Origin: an uncultured Prevotella sp. | GTDB lineage: Bacteria; Bacteroidota; Bacteroidia; Bacteroidales; Bacteroidaceae | DNA length: 32,500 nt | Direction of reading: 5' to 3' | Assembly: GCA_947169685.1 (NCBI GenBank) | Contig: CAMVQS010000028.1 | Span: forward strand, 1 to 32,500 | In this document: positions 8,712-17,430 of the stretch, piece after piece | Layout of the letters: every line of letters begins with the position of its first letter | Numbering within the stretch: position 1 is the first letter of the stretch | The notes under the pieces: model-generated | Database searches by the model: none | Seen by the model: the letters and a program-made list of their open reading frames with translations, nothing else | What the model was told of the DNA's origin: nothing | Program-made: the position numbers and the translations under genes

Positions 8712-10031
8712 ATGTCAGCATTTATTATAGAGGGCGGACACCCGCTGAAAGGAACCATCACACCACAGGGAGCAAAGAATGAAGCCCTGGAGGTTATTTG
8801 TGCCACACTACTGACCAGTGAGCCTGTCACTATCTATAATATCCCTAATATTCGTGATGTAAATAACCTTATTCAGCTACTCAAGGATATTGGGGTGAAG
8901 GTTTCCGTTAGGGAAAGTGGTGAAGGGAGCGTACGGGAAATAACATTCCAGGCTGACGACTTGAACCTTAGCTATTTGCAGAGTGACGAGTTTGTTCAAA
9001 AGTGTGCGGCACTGCGTGGAAGTGTTCTGATGATTGGCCCGTTGTTGGCTCGTATGGGTAAGGCGATAATTACTAAACCTGGAGGAGACAAAATCGGGCG
9101 TCGCCGACTGGACACTCACTTTTTGGGTTTTAAGGCATTAGGAGCACGGTTCCGTCATATTGCTGACCGCAATGTTTATGAGATCGGAGCACGACAGCTG
9201 AAAGGAGCATATATGCTGCTTGACGAGGCATCTGTGACGGGTACTGCCAATATTATTATGGCAGCTGTCTTTGCACAGGGTACGACGACAATCTATAACG
9301 CTGCCTGTGAACCCTACATTCAGCAATTGTGTCATATGCTGAACAGCATGGGGGCACAAATAGAGGGAATAGGCTCTAACCTACTGATTATTCATGGCGT
9401 ACAGCAACTGTTTGGAACCACTCATCACGTTCTTCCCGATATGATTGAAGTGGGTTCGTTCATTGGTATGGCTGCTATGGTAGGTAATGGTGTCCGCATC
9501 AAGAACGTCAGTCTGAAAAACCTTGGTATCATCCCTGATGCCTTTCGCCGTTTAGGCGTCAAGATAGACGTTGAGGGTGATGATCTCGTTATTCCACAAC
9601 AAAAACACTATGTGGTGGATTCATTTATCGACGGGACCATTATGACGTTAGCTGATGCACCGTGGCCAGGATTGACGCCTGACCTGCTGTCAGTACTCAT
9701 CGTTGTAGCCACTCAGGCTCGTGGTTCTGTTCTTATTCACCAGAAAATGTTTGAGAGTCGTTTGTTCTTTGTTGACAAACTCATAGATATGGGAGCTCAG
9801 ATTATTTTGTGTGACCCCCATCGTGCTGTTGTTGTTGGACACGACCGCAAGCTGACGCTTCGTGCACAGCGTATGTCGAGTCCCGATATCCGTGCTGGTA
9901 TTGCTTTGCTCATTGCTGCTATGAGTGCCAAGGGATACAGCCGCATTGACAATATTGAACAAATAGATCGTGGCTACGAAAACATTGAGGGGCGTTTGAA
10001 TGCCCTTGGTGCACACATTGAGCGCGTATGA
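8712..10031 (+). CDS. murA: UDP-N-acetylglucosamine 1-carboxyvinyltransferase
   Basis: 439-residue cytosolic enzyme that adds enolpyruvate from PEP to UDP-GlcNAc, the first committed step of peptidoglycan synthesis. Seen: AKNEAL with Lys22, the GPLLARMGKA segment (109-118), and the active-site loop KPGGDKIGRRR (122-132). In the classical enzyme this loop carries the catalytic, fosfomycin-alkylated Cys115 (PGGCAIG in E. coli); here the aligned residue is Asp126. The Asp form is known from other bacteria (for example mycobacteria and chlamydiae) and is active but not alkylated by fosfomycin. Length and the C-terminal RGYENIEGRL motif are normal. It overlaps rimM by four bases. Confidence 0.97.
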   Translation: MSAFIIEGGHPLKGTITPQGAKNEALEVICATLLTSEPVTIYNIPNIRDVNNLIQLLKDIGVKVSVRESGEGSVREITFQADDLNLSYLQSDEFVQKCAALRGSVLMIGPLLARMGKAIITKPGGDKIGRRRLDTHFLGFKALGARFRHIADRNVYEIGARQLKGAYMLLDEASVTGTANIIMAAVFAQGTTTIYNAACEPYIQQLCHMLNSMGAQIEGIGSNLLIIHGVQQLFGTTHHVLPDMIEVGSFIGMAAMVGNGVRIKNVSLKNLGIIPDAFRRLGVKIDVEGDDLVIPQQKHYVVDSFIDGTIMTLADAPWPGLTPDLLSVLIVVATQARGSVLIHQKMFESRLFFVDKLIDMGAQIILCDPHRAVVVGHDRKLTLRAQRMSSPDIRAGIALLIAAMSAKGYSRIDNIEQIDRGYENIEGRLNALGAHIERV

Positions 10032-10540
10032 TTAGGAAGGAAGACTGTTACAAAATTGGCAGGCTTGGCAAGGCACACGGTGTGAAAGGCGAAGTGACGT
10101 TTCAAGTGACTGATGACGTCTTCGACCGTGTTGATGCTGACTATCTTATCTTAGAAGTTGATGGCATTTTGGTACCTTTCTTTATGGAGGAGTATCGTTT
10201 CCGTTCCGACAGCGTGGTGCTGGTGAAGTTCTGCGACATTGACACCCAGGAGCGTGCCTCCGAATTGACCAACTGTGACGTGTGGTTCCCCCGCTCCTTG
10301 ACAGCCGAAGATGACGATACCCCATCGCTGGCCAGTCTTGTGGGTTTTGATTTGGTCGATGCTAACAACAACACTATAGTGGGCATCATCGCAGCTATAG
10401 ATGACGCTACGGAAAACCTGCTTTTTGAGTTGGAAAACGGTATGCTGATTCCTGCTAATGATGATCTTATCCAAGATATCAACATACAAGAAAAGCAGAT
10501 TATCATGAACATTCCGGAAGGATTATTAAATATTGTATGA
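10028..10540 (+). CDS. rimM: Ribosome maturation factor RimM
   Basis: 170-residue 16S rRNA-processing factor that binds ribosomal protein S19 during 30S head assembly. Seen: the N-terminal KIGRLGKAHGVKGEVTF motif (residues 9-25) of the RimM beta-barrel, and a C-terminal PRC-barrel half containing LVGFDLVDANN, FELENGMLIPANDDLI and the closing NIPEGLL, typical of the family. Four-base ATGA overlaps on both sides (with murA and dxr) indicate translational coupling. Confidence 0.95.
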   Translation: MIRKEDCYKIGRLGKAHGVKGEVTFQVTDDVFDRVDADYLILEVDGILVPFFMEEYRFRSDSVVLVKFCDIDTQERASELTNCDVWFPRSLTAEDDDTPSLASLVGFDLVDANNNTIVGIIAAIDDATENLLFELENGMLIPANDDLIQDINIQEKQIIMNIPEGLLNIV

Positions 10541-11691
10541 AAAAGAAACAGATATGCATTCTCGGCTCTACGGGCTCCATAGGCACACAGGCCTTACAGG
10601 TCATAGAAGAACATTCGGACTTGTATGAGGTCTATGCGCTGACAGCCAATAACCGCGTGGAACAGCTGGCAGAACAAGCCCGAAAATTCCAGCCTGCTGC
10701 TGTGGTCATTGCCAACGAGCAACACTACGAGCGTTTAAAGAAAATGCTTGATGATGTGCCTGAGGTAAAGGTCTATGCCGGAGCGCGTGCACTTGACGAG
10801 ATTGTTGAGGCAGGTCCTATCGATATGGTGCTTACTGCCATGGTGGGTTTTGCAGGTCTTTCGCCGACGATACATGCCATCAAAGCCCGTAAGGCTATAG
10901 CCTTAGCCAATAAGGAGACATTGGTAGTAGCTGGTGAGCTTATATGCCAGTTGGCTCAACAGTATCATGTGCCCATCCTTCCCGTTGATAGTGAACATTC
11001 TGCAATTTTCCAGAGTCTTGTGGGTGAAGACCAGAACCCCATCGAGAAAATTCTCCTTACTGCGTCGGGTGGACCTTTCCGTCAGATGAGTATGGAGCAG
11101 TTGGCTACAGTAACGAAGGCTGATGCGTTGCGTCATCCCACATGGGACATGGGGGCGAAGATTACCATAGATTCAGCTACGATGATGAACAAGGGCTTTG
11201 AGGTCATTGAAGCTAAATGGCTCTTTGGTGTAGGTGCCACACAGATACAGGTGTTGGTTCACCCTCAGAGTATTGTTCACTCGGCTGTGCAGTTCCAGGA
11301 TGGTGCTGTCAAGGCGCAATTGGGTGTTCCCGATATGCGCCTGCCAATCCAGTATGCCTTCTCCTTCCCAGAGCGTTTGCCGCTGAGTGGTGAACGTCTC
11401 GACCTGTTTAAGACTCCTTTGGAGTTCTTTGAGCCAGACCTTCAAAAATTCCGCTGTCTGGCTCTGGCTTTCGAAGCAATCGCCTGTGGTGGCAACCTGC
11501 CGTGTATTGTCAATGCCGCTAATGAGATAGTGAACCGCGCCTTCCTTGAAGACCGTTGCTCTTTCTTGCAGATGAGTGAGGTCATTGAGCAGACCATGGC
11601 ACGTGTTAGTTTCGATAAAACCCCAACATATGAAACCTATGTGGCCTCAGATGCCGAAGCACGGCGTGTGGCCAACGAATTAATCAAATAA
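10537..11691 (+). CDS. dxr: 1-deoxy-D-xylulose-5-phosphate reductoisomerase
   Basis: 384-residue NADPH-dependent enzyme that converts DXP to 2-C-methyl-D-erythritol 4-phosphate, the committed step of the MEP isoprenoid pathway. Seen: the NADPH loop GSTGSIG (10-16), ALANKE (122-127), the divalent-metal residues Asp151 and Glu153 in VDSEHSAIFQ (E. coli Asp150/Glu152), TASGGPFR, and the MNKGFEVIEAKWLF segment with its metal-binding glutamates. Full length. It overlaps rimM by four bases and is one base from rseP. Isoprenoid supply feeds the undecaprenyl carrier, which fits its place beside murA. Confidence 0.97.
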   Translation: MKKKQICILGSTGSIGTQALQVIEEHSDLYEVYALTANNRVEQLAEQARKFQPAAVVIANEQHYERLKKMLDDVPEVKVYAGARALDEIVEAGPIDMVLTAMVGFAGLSPTIHAIKARKAIALANKETLVVAGELICQLAQQYHVPILPVDSEHSAIFQSLVGEDQNPIEKILLTASGGPFRQMSMEQLATVTKADALRHPTWDMGAKITIDSATMMNKGFEVIEAKWLFGVGATQIQVLVHPQSIVHSAVQFQDGAVKAQLGVPDMRLPIQYAFSFPERLPLSGERLDLFKTPLEFFEPDLQKFRCLALAFEAIACGGNLPCIVNAANEIVNRAFLEDRCSFLQMSEVIEQTMARVSFDKTPTYETYVASDAEARRVANELIK

Positions 11692-11692
11692 A

Positions 11693-13093
11693 ATGGAAGT
11701 ATTTTTAATCAGAGTATTACAGTTCATGTTGGCCATCTCTATCCTTGTGCTGTTGCATGAGGGTGGCCACTTCTTTTTTGCCAAGCTTTTTGGTGTTCGT
11801 GTAGATAAGTTCTATCTGTTCTTCGACCCCAGTATATGGAAATGGAAAGGTAGCCTGTTTAAGTTTAAACCCAAGAACAGCGATACCACCTACGGCGTGG
11901 GTTGGCTGCCCTTAGGTGGTTACTGTAAGATTTCGGGTATGATTGACGAGAGCTTCGACAAGGAGCAGATGGCGCAGCCCCAGCAGCCTTGGGAGTTTCG
12001 TTCGAAGCCTGCTTGGCAACGCTTGCTCATTATGATTGGCGGTGTACTGGTAAACTTCCTGTTGGCGCTGTTCATCTACTCCATGGTGCTCTTCTGGTGG
12101 GGTGACACCTACGTTCCCACAGCGAACATGACCTATGGTATGAAGTTCAATACTGAGGCTAAGGCGTTAGGATTCCAGGATGGTGATATCCTCATCAGTG
12201 CTGATGGCGTGGCATTCAAGGAGTATGACGGCGACCTGTTCCGCCAGTTGTCTGAAGCTCACCAAGTGGTGGTGAAACGTAATGACAAGGAGCAGACCAT
12301 TAAGCTTTCTGGTGATTTGAACATGCTGAACATGATTAAGTCATCGCCGAGATTTGTAGAGGTGCTGCTTCCCATGGAGATTGACAGTGTCATTCCTGGT
12401 TCTCCTGCTCAGAAGATCGGCTTGGCAGTAGGTGATCAAATCTTGTGCGTTAATGACTCAGCCATAGCAGACTTCAACGATTTTGTTTTCCAGTTGGCAG
12501 TCTTGAAGGATAAAAGATTAGCAGCAGAAACAAATGAAGCCAAAGAACAGTTACGCTCAGTCAAGCTTGTCATCAAGCACCCAACGGCAGCTATAGATAC
12601 GACACAGGTCAAGCTTAATGCGGATAGTGAAGGTAATCTGTCGCTGGGTATCAGTTATCCGAAAGTAGCTGCCGATTATAAGACGGTTACCACTGAATAC
12701 GGTTTCTTTGAGAGCTTCCCTGCCGGTATCAAGTACGGCTGGCATGTGTTGGCCTCCTACGTAGAAGACCTGAAGTATGTCTTTACGGCAGAGGGTGCGA
12801 AGTCACTTGGCGGTTTCGGTGCTATCGGCAGCCTGTTCCCCGCCACGTGGGACTGGCATCGTTTCTGGGAGATGACAGCCTTCCTCAGTATCATCCTTGC
12901 ATTCATGAACATCCTGCCCATTCCAGCCCTCGACGGCGGACACGTGCTGTTCCTGATCTACGAGATGGTGACCCGTCGTAAGCCCAGCGAGGACTTCCTC
13001 ATCAAAGCGGAGTACGTGGGCTTTGGATTAATCATCCTGCTAATGGTCGTTGCCAACCTCAACGACATCCTGCGCTGGCTGGGCTATATGTAA
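11693..13093 (+). CDS. rseP: RseP-type site-2 zinc metalloprotease
   Basis: 466-residue inner-membrane protease of family M50. Seen: the zinc motif HEGGH (residues 22-26) in the first membrane segment, a membrane segment near 115-135, a PDZ-like region (SVIPGSPAQKIGLAVGD, about 232-248), and the third zinc ligand in PIPALDGGH (Asp414), followed by a final hydrophobic helix. In E. coli RseP cleaves anti-sigma factor RseA and remnant signal peptides; targets here are unknown. No rseA or sigma-E gene is adjacent. It is the last gene of the tsaB-led run, and a new promoter follows for the next operon. Confidence 0.95.
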   Translation: MEVFLIRVLQFMLAISILVLLHEGGHFFFAKLFGVRVDKFYLFFDPSIWKWKGSLFKFKPKNSDTTYGVGWLPLGGYCKISGMIDESFDKEQMAQPQQPWEFRSKPAWQRLLIMIGGVLVNFLLALFIYSMVLFWWGDTYVPTANMTYGMKFNTEAKALGFQDGDILISADGVAFKEYDGDLFRQLSEAHQVVVKRNDKEQTIKLSGDLNMLNMIKSSPRFVEVLLPMEIDSVIPGSPAQKIGLAVGDQILCVNDSAIADFNDFVFQLAVLKDKRLAAETNEAKEQLRSVKLVIKHPTAAIDTTQVKLNADSEGNLSLGISYPKVAADYKTVTTEYGFFESFPAGIKYGWHVLASYVEDLKYVFTAEGAKSLGGFGAIGSLFPATWDWHRFWEMTAFLSIILAFMNILPIPALDGGHVLFLIYEMVTRRKPSEDFLIKAEYVGFGLIILLMVVANLNDILRWLGYM

Positions 13094-13131
13094 AGTCGTC
13101 GAAAAAAACGCAGGAAGTCGTCGAAAGTCTC

Positions 13132-13162
13132 TTGGAGTGTGTAGTTTTTCACCGTACCTTTG
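13132..13162 (+). promoter_or_regulatory. Promoter of the OMP-LytS-LytTR operon
   Basis: TACCTTTG (13155-13162) with a TTG (13132-13134) 20 nt upstream, 28 nt before the chosen ATG. Just upstream lie two direct copies of AGTCGTCGAAA (13094-13104 and 13117-13127), a possible operator. Confidence 0.65.
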
Positions 13163-13190
13163 CGTCAAAGAACAAAAAACGCAAGAGAAA

Positions 13191-15674
13191 ATGAAAACAA
13201 TGAAGACTATTTTGGCAGTATTGACCATCATGATGGCTCTGCCTATGACTGCACAAACCACGATTGTAAAAGGTATGCTTGTTGACTCGCTGTTGAATGA
13301 AGGCGTGTCGTATGCTACTGTACGTGTCTATCAAAAGGGAAAGATGCAAAAGCCTGTTGCTATGTCCCTTACGGATGTTGACGGCCGATTCAGCCAGGAG
13401 GTGAAAGGCAAGGGCTCGTTTGTCATAGTGTTCAATAGTGTTGGTGTGCGCAATGTGGAACGTTCGTTTACAGCTACAGGTAGTACGATTGACTTGGGAT
13501 CTGTTTTCACTAGCGAAGCCAGCGAGAGTATTGGCAGCGTGGAAGTGGTCGCTCAGAAGCCACTGGTTAAGATGGAAACCGACAAGATGACGTATAATGT
13601 TGCCGAAGATGAGGACTCCAAGACAAACACCGTGCTTGAAATGTTGCGTAAGGTGCCTATGGTGACGGTTGACGGACAGGACAATATCACCGTCAATGGA
13701 CAGTCGAACTTCAAGGTTTATGTTGATGGTAAGCCTAACGCCATGTTCTCCAGCAATGCCAGCATGATATTCAAGAGTATGCCTGCCACAGCGGTTAAGA
13801 ACATTGAGGTCATCACCAATCCTGGAGCTGCCTACGATGCAGAAGGAACAGGTGGCGTACTTAATATCGTTATGAACAAGACTCCGCAGGCTCAGGCTAG
13901 TCTGAACGGCTATAATGCCACCGTACGAGCTAATGTCGGTACGCGTGGTTATGGTGGCAGCGCTTTTGCCAGCGGTCAGCAGGGAAAGCTCTCCTTCAGT
14001 GGCAATCTTATGTATAGCTATAACCACCCAGGAACCAGCGAAGTCACGATGGAGCGTGAACAATTTGGTACCACCACATCGCTGATGACCATGAATAGTT
14101 CCGCTGAAACCAAACTGCCGTTTGTCATGGGTAGTCTCAATATGGGCTATGAACTCGATTCCATGAGTTCCGTAAATATGATGCTCTCGCTGACCAATAT
14201 GAATATGAAGAACCTCAGCAGCTCAACAACCACCATGGGAGGAAACCTTTTTGATGCTGCTTTTGGTTATACCCAAGACAACGATATGCGTACCAAGCGT
14301 ACGTCATTCACGGGAAGCGTAGATTATCAGCGTTTTTTCAACCGTGAGCGTACCAGCAGCATGGCTGTTACTTATCAGTTGAGCGTAGCTCCCACCACTA
14401 CCGAGCAGTGGAGCAGTTTCCAACCTTCCACCCTCAACCTTCAACCTTCCACCCTCGACATCACTGACCGTTATTCAGATAATAGTGAACATACTACCGA
14501 GCATACACTGCAGGCTGACGTTACCACACCATTATCGGCTCTTCATAAACTGAGCTATGGTGTTAAGTTTGCTGCACGACTCTCCAACTCTGACGCCAAG
14601 TACTATCTTCAGGACGTCTATAACGAGTCAATGAGTATGGATTACAGCCACAACAGCAGCATTGGCGCCGCCTATCTGGAATATGATGGTCATGCTGGAA
14701 GTCTGGGCTTTAAGGCAGGTATGCGGTATGAGCACACTTGGCAGAGTATTGAGTATCGTTTAGGCAACACCAGTGACTTCAGTACCAACTATGGCAATCT
14801 GGTTCCCTCTGCATCACTGAGTTATTCGTTCAGTCCCACCACGAACCTTGGCCTGACCTACAACATGCGCATTGCCCGCCCAGGTATTTCGTATCTCAAT
14901 CCTTATGTTGACCGCTCGAACCCCACAGCACTTACCTATGGTAATAGCGACTTGGATGTGGAAAAGTCACACAGCATCGGATTAGTATTCAATATGTACA
15001 CTCCAAAGCTGATGCTGAACGCCAAGTTAACCCAGTCGTTCTGTAACAATGGTATTGAGCAATACAGTTTCTACAAGGACAACCTGCTGAACACCACCTA
15101 TGGCAATGTTGGAAAACGCAGTCTTACTTCGTTGAATCTCTATGCCTCGTGGATGCCTCTGAAAGATACACGTCTCTTTATGAACAGCAGTGTGAGCTAT
15201 TCAGACCTGCGTAGTGATGCGTTGGATGCCAGCAACAACGGATGGCAGTACAACTTCATGGGTGGCGTGCAGCAGACGCTTCCTGCCAACTTCAAACTTA
15301 GCCTCTTTGCCATTACGTCAAGCAAGAGCTACATGCTGCAGGGATGGAGTTCTGGTTTCAATATCCTGACTGGCTCACTGTCCCGATCGTTCCTCGACGA
15401 CAAGCTGAACATCGGCATACAGGGCATCCTTGGTCTCTCAGGCGGTGGTAACATCAAGATGGAAACCTACAGCCGTGCAGCCGACTTTACCAACCACATG
15501 AACATCAATGTCCCCATCAGCAGCGTCTCGCTGACTGTTAGCTACACTTTCGGCAACACCAAGAAGCAGATGAAGCAGTTCCAGAGCCGCGTTCAGAGTG
15601 ATTATATGGAACACGAGACCAACGAGGAACGCCTGAATAGCAATACGACCAATAGTATAGGAGGTATGCAATGA
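13191..15674 (+). CDS. Outer-membrane beta-barrel protein, TonB-receptor-like
   Basis: 827 residues from ATG 13191. The frame stays open to 13050, but this start follows the promoter and gives a clean signal peptide (MKTMKTILAVLTIMMALPMTAQ). Then come a carboxypeptidase-regulatory-like domain (about 25-110), a plug-like domain (about 120-225) with DGQDNITVNGQSNFKVYVDGK and ITNPGAAYDAEGTGGVLNI, and a long aromatic-rich barrel region to the end (outer-membrane protein beta-barrel family of Bacteroidetes). It is shorter than SusC proteins and has no SusD partner, so a glycan importer is not indicated. Residues 410-422 contain a duplicated QPSTL segment made by a heptanucleotide repeat. The stop overlaps the kinase ATG (ATGA), so it is made with its signalling pair. 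Confidence 0.9.
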   Translation: MKTMKTILAVLTIMMALPMTAQTTIVKGMLVDSLLNEGVSYATVRVYQKGKMQKPVAMSLTDVDGRFSQEVKGKGSFVIVFNSVGVRNVERSFTATGSTIDLGSVFTSEASESIGSVEVVAQKPLVKMETDKMTYNVAEDEDSKTNTVLEMLRKVPMVTVDGQDNITVNGQSNFKVYVDGKPNAMFSSNASMIFKSMPATAVKNIEVITNPGAAYDAEGTGGVLNIVMNKTPQAQASLNGYNATVRANVGTRGYGGSAFASGQQGKLSFSGNLMYSYNHPGTSEVTMEREQFGTTTSLMTMNSSAETKLPFVMGSLNMGYELDSMSSVNMMLSLTNMNMKNLSSSTTTMGGNLFDAAFGYTQDNDMRTKRTSFTGSVDYQRFFNRERTSSMAVTYQLSVAPTTTEQWSSFQPSTLNLQPSTLDITDRYSDNSEHTTEHTLQADVTTPLSALHKLSYGVKFAARLSNSDAKYYLQDVYNESMSMDYSHNSSIGAAYLEYDGHAGSLGFKAGMRYEHTWQSIEYRLGNTSDFSTNYGNLVPSASLSYSFSPTTNLGLTYNMRIARPGISYLNPYVDRSNPTALTYGNSDLDVEKSHSIGLVFNMYTPKLMLNAKLTQSFCNNGIEQYSFYKDNLLNTTYGNVGKRSLTSLNLYASWMPLKDTRLFMNSSVSYSDLRSDALDASNNGWQYNFMGGVQQTLPANFKLSLFAITSSKSYMLQGWSSGFNILTGSLSRSFLDDKLNIGIQGILGLSGGGNIKMETYSRAADFTNHMNINVPISSVSLTVSYTFGNTKKQMKQFQSRVQSDYMEHETNEERLNSNTTNSIGGMQ
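14420..14454 (+). repeat. Five heptanucleotide units inside the OMP gene
   Basis: Five consecutive 7-mers: CCAACCT, TCCACCC, TCAACCT, TCAACCT, TCCACCC. They encode the seven-residue repeat QPSTLNL/QPSTLDI at residues 410-422, in the barrel region, probably a surface or periplasmic loop. Confidence 0.85.
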
Positions 15675-16708
15675 AAAAACCGACACGTAATGATATTCTG
15701 ATTCTGACCATACAGGTTGTAGCATGGACGCTTGTCCTGCTACTGCCTGCATTGGCAGTTTTATTAGTCACCCAGAAATGGGAGAATACCACCGCCACCT
15801 TCTGGATGCTGTTTTTTATGCTGCGTGCGCCGTTGGCGGTTTATTTCGTAAATTTTTATCTGTTGGAGCCTCTGCTGTGGAACAAGAAGCACCGTTGGCA
15901 GTTTATGCTCTGCAATGTGCTACTCATTCTATTGACCAACTACTGGCTGTTCCTCATTGACTTCAGCATGTTTCCCTTGAATACCGACATGGCTTATATC
16001 GGCTATTTCATGGGAATGTTCATCTATCTGCTCTTCCACGTAGCTCTTATTGCCATGACTATCGGTCTCCGTCACTACATTCGTTCCCGTAGGCTGAAGG
16101 AGGAACTCAAGGAACAGCAACAGAAGCATACCGAGGCTGAGCTGGCATGGCTGAAGAACCAGATTAATCCGCATTTCCTGTTCAACACGCTGAACAATAT
16201 CTCTAGCCTCATACAGATTGATGCCGATGCTGCGCAGGACTCCATCGCCAAGTTGAGCGACCTGCTACGCTATGCCATGTATGAAACCAATAAGCCACTT
16301 GTCCCCCTGAGTGGAGAAGTAGAATTCATGCAAAACTACATTGACCTCATGCGCCTGCGACATAACGACAAGCTGGAACTGACCACCGAGTGGGTCAACC
16401 CTCAGCCCTCCACTTTCCACCTTCCACCGTTACTCTTCATCTCACTCATTGAGAACGCATTTAAGCACGGTGTCAGCAGTAGCCGTCCCTCGCGCATTGA
16501 CGTCTCTCTCAAGACGATGGAAGGAGGCCTTCTTTTCGTCTGCTCCAACACCAACTATCCGAAGGACGACCAGAACCGTAGCGGCTCAGGTATCGGATTG
16601 GAGAACACTCGCCGCCGTCTCGACCTGATGTATCCTGGCCGTTACACCTGGGAGCAGACGCTGGAAGACAATATTTACACCATCAAAATAACCATCAACA
16701 CCCAATAA
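15671..16708 (+). CDS. LytS/YehU-type sensor histidine kinase
   Basis: 345 residues. Four hydrophobic segments (about 13-33, 42-66, 78-98, 108-132) are followed by a coiled coil (140-160) and the His_kinase (LytS) domain: phosphoacceptor His168 in QINPHFLFNTLNNI, then the ATPase region with LIENAFKHG (N box) and GSGIGLENTRRRL (G box). It probably phosphorylates the overlapping LytTR regulator. There is no periplasmic sensor domain of useful size, so the signal must be sensed in the membrane or through a partner. Residues 242-253, between the dimerisation and ATPase parts, come from a heptanucleotide array. Overlaps the OMP stop (ATGA) and the regulator start. Confidence 0.93.
   Translation: MKKPTRNDILILTIQVVAWTLVLLLPALAVLLVTQKWENTTATFWMLFFMLRAPLAVYFVNFYLLEPLLWNKKHRWQFMLCNVLLILLTNYWLFLIDFSMFPLNTDMAYIGYFMGMFIYLLFHVALIAMTIGLRHYIRSRRLKEELKEQQQKHTEAELAWLKNQINPHFLFNTLNNISSLIQIDADAAQDSIAKLSDLLRYAMYETNKPLVPLSGEVEFMQNYIDLMRLRHNDKLELTTEWVNPQPSTFHLPPLLFISLIENAFKHGVSSSRPSRIDVSLKTMEGGLLFVCSNTNYPKDDQNRSGSGIGLENTRRRLDLMYPGRYTWEQTLEDNIYTIKITINTQ
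16395..16429 (+). repeat. Five heptanucleotide units inside the kinase gene
   Basis: Units TCAACCC, TCAGCCC, TCCACTT, TCCACCT, TCCACCG. They encode VNPQPSTFHLPP, immediately before the PPLL...ENAFKHG start of the ATPase region, at a position where related kinases have a variable loop. Confidence 0.8.
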
Positions 16709-17418
16709 TGATGACATGTACTATCGTCGATGATGAGCCGTTGGCCGTCAAACTCCTGGAGTCATTCGTAGAACGAACGCCAGCCCTGCAACTCGTAGGG
16801 TCTTATACTGACAGTGTTGAGGCCATTGCCGCCCTGCGCGAGAATCCTGTCGATCTGGTCTTTCTTGACATCCAGATGCCCGACATGAACGGCATGGAGT
16901 TGGCACACATGCTGCCCGCCCGGACAAAGATTATCTTCACTACAGCCTTCAAGGAGTATGCCTTCGACAGCTACGAGGTCAGTGCTATCGATTTTCTGCT
17001 GAAACCTGTTCGCTATAACAAGTTCCTCACTGCCGTCGAAAAGGCACAGGAGCGCATTGTCCGTCAACCGTCATCCGTCAACCGTCAACCATCAACCCTC
17101 TTCCTCCGTGTCGATGGCGAGCTGCGCCAACTGCAGCTCGATGACGTGCTCTACGTGGCAGGCATGAAGGACTACGTCATGTTCTATGTGCAGTCACAGC
17201 CTCGCCCGCTCATCACCCACTTGACGATGAAGGCCGTTGAGGATATGCTGCCCGCCGACCGCTTCCTGCGTGTTCACCGCTCCTATATCGTCGCTCTCGA
17301 TAAGATACGCTCTATCGACCGTAACGACTGTATCTACATCGGTAATGAGATAATTCATGTCACAGAAGCCTTCCGTCCCGCCTTCCAGCAGTTCCTTGAC
17401 GGTAAGATAGCAAAATAA
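16708..17418 (+). CDS. LytTR-family response regulator
   Basis: 236 residues. Receiver domain (1-115) with acidic pocket Asp8/Asp9/Glu10, phosphoacceptor Asp54 in FLDIQMPDMNG and conserved Lys99 in FLLKPV; LytTR DNA-binding domain (about 131-236) with RVDGELRQL, VAGMKDYV and FLRVHRSYIVAL. It is the likely partner of the upstream LytS-type kinase. Start choice: ATG 16708 overlaps the kinase stop; the second ATG at 16711 is equally possible and removes one Met. Linker residues 119-132 (RQPSSVNRQPSTLF) are encoded by a heptanucleotide array. Targets unknown; the direct repeats ahead of the OMP promoter are candidates for autoregulation. Confidence 0.94.
   Translation: MMTCTIVDDEPLAVKLLESFVERTPALQLVGSYTDSVEAIAALRENPVDLVFLDIQMPDMNGMELAHMLPARTKIIFTTAFKEYAFDSYEVSAIDFLLKPVRYNKFLTAVEKAQERIVRQPSSVNRQPSTLFLRVDGELRQLQLDDVLYVAGMKDYVMFYVQSQPRPLITHLTMKAVEDMLPADRFLRVHRSYIVALDKIRSIDRNDCIYIGNEIIHVTEAFRPAFQQFLDGKIAK
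17064..17098 (+). repeat. Five heptanucleotide units inside the regulator gene
   Basis: Units TCAACCG, TCATCCG, TCAACCG, TCAACCA, TCAACCC, the cleanest array in the operon. They fill exactly the linker between the receiver and LytTR domains. Confidence 0.88.
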
Positions 17419-17430
17419 GCAACAAATATA

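Noticed and set aside
13050..13190. Upstream start for the outer-membrane protein within rseP
   Set aside because: The added 47 residues overlap the rseP end and the promoter and would destroy the signal peptide at MKTMKTILAVLTIMM.
13149..14063. Minus-strand ORF (304 codons) opposite the 5' part of the OMP gene
   Set aside because: It overlaps the signal peptide, plug domain and promoter of the OMP gene and has no recognisable domain.
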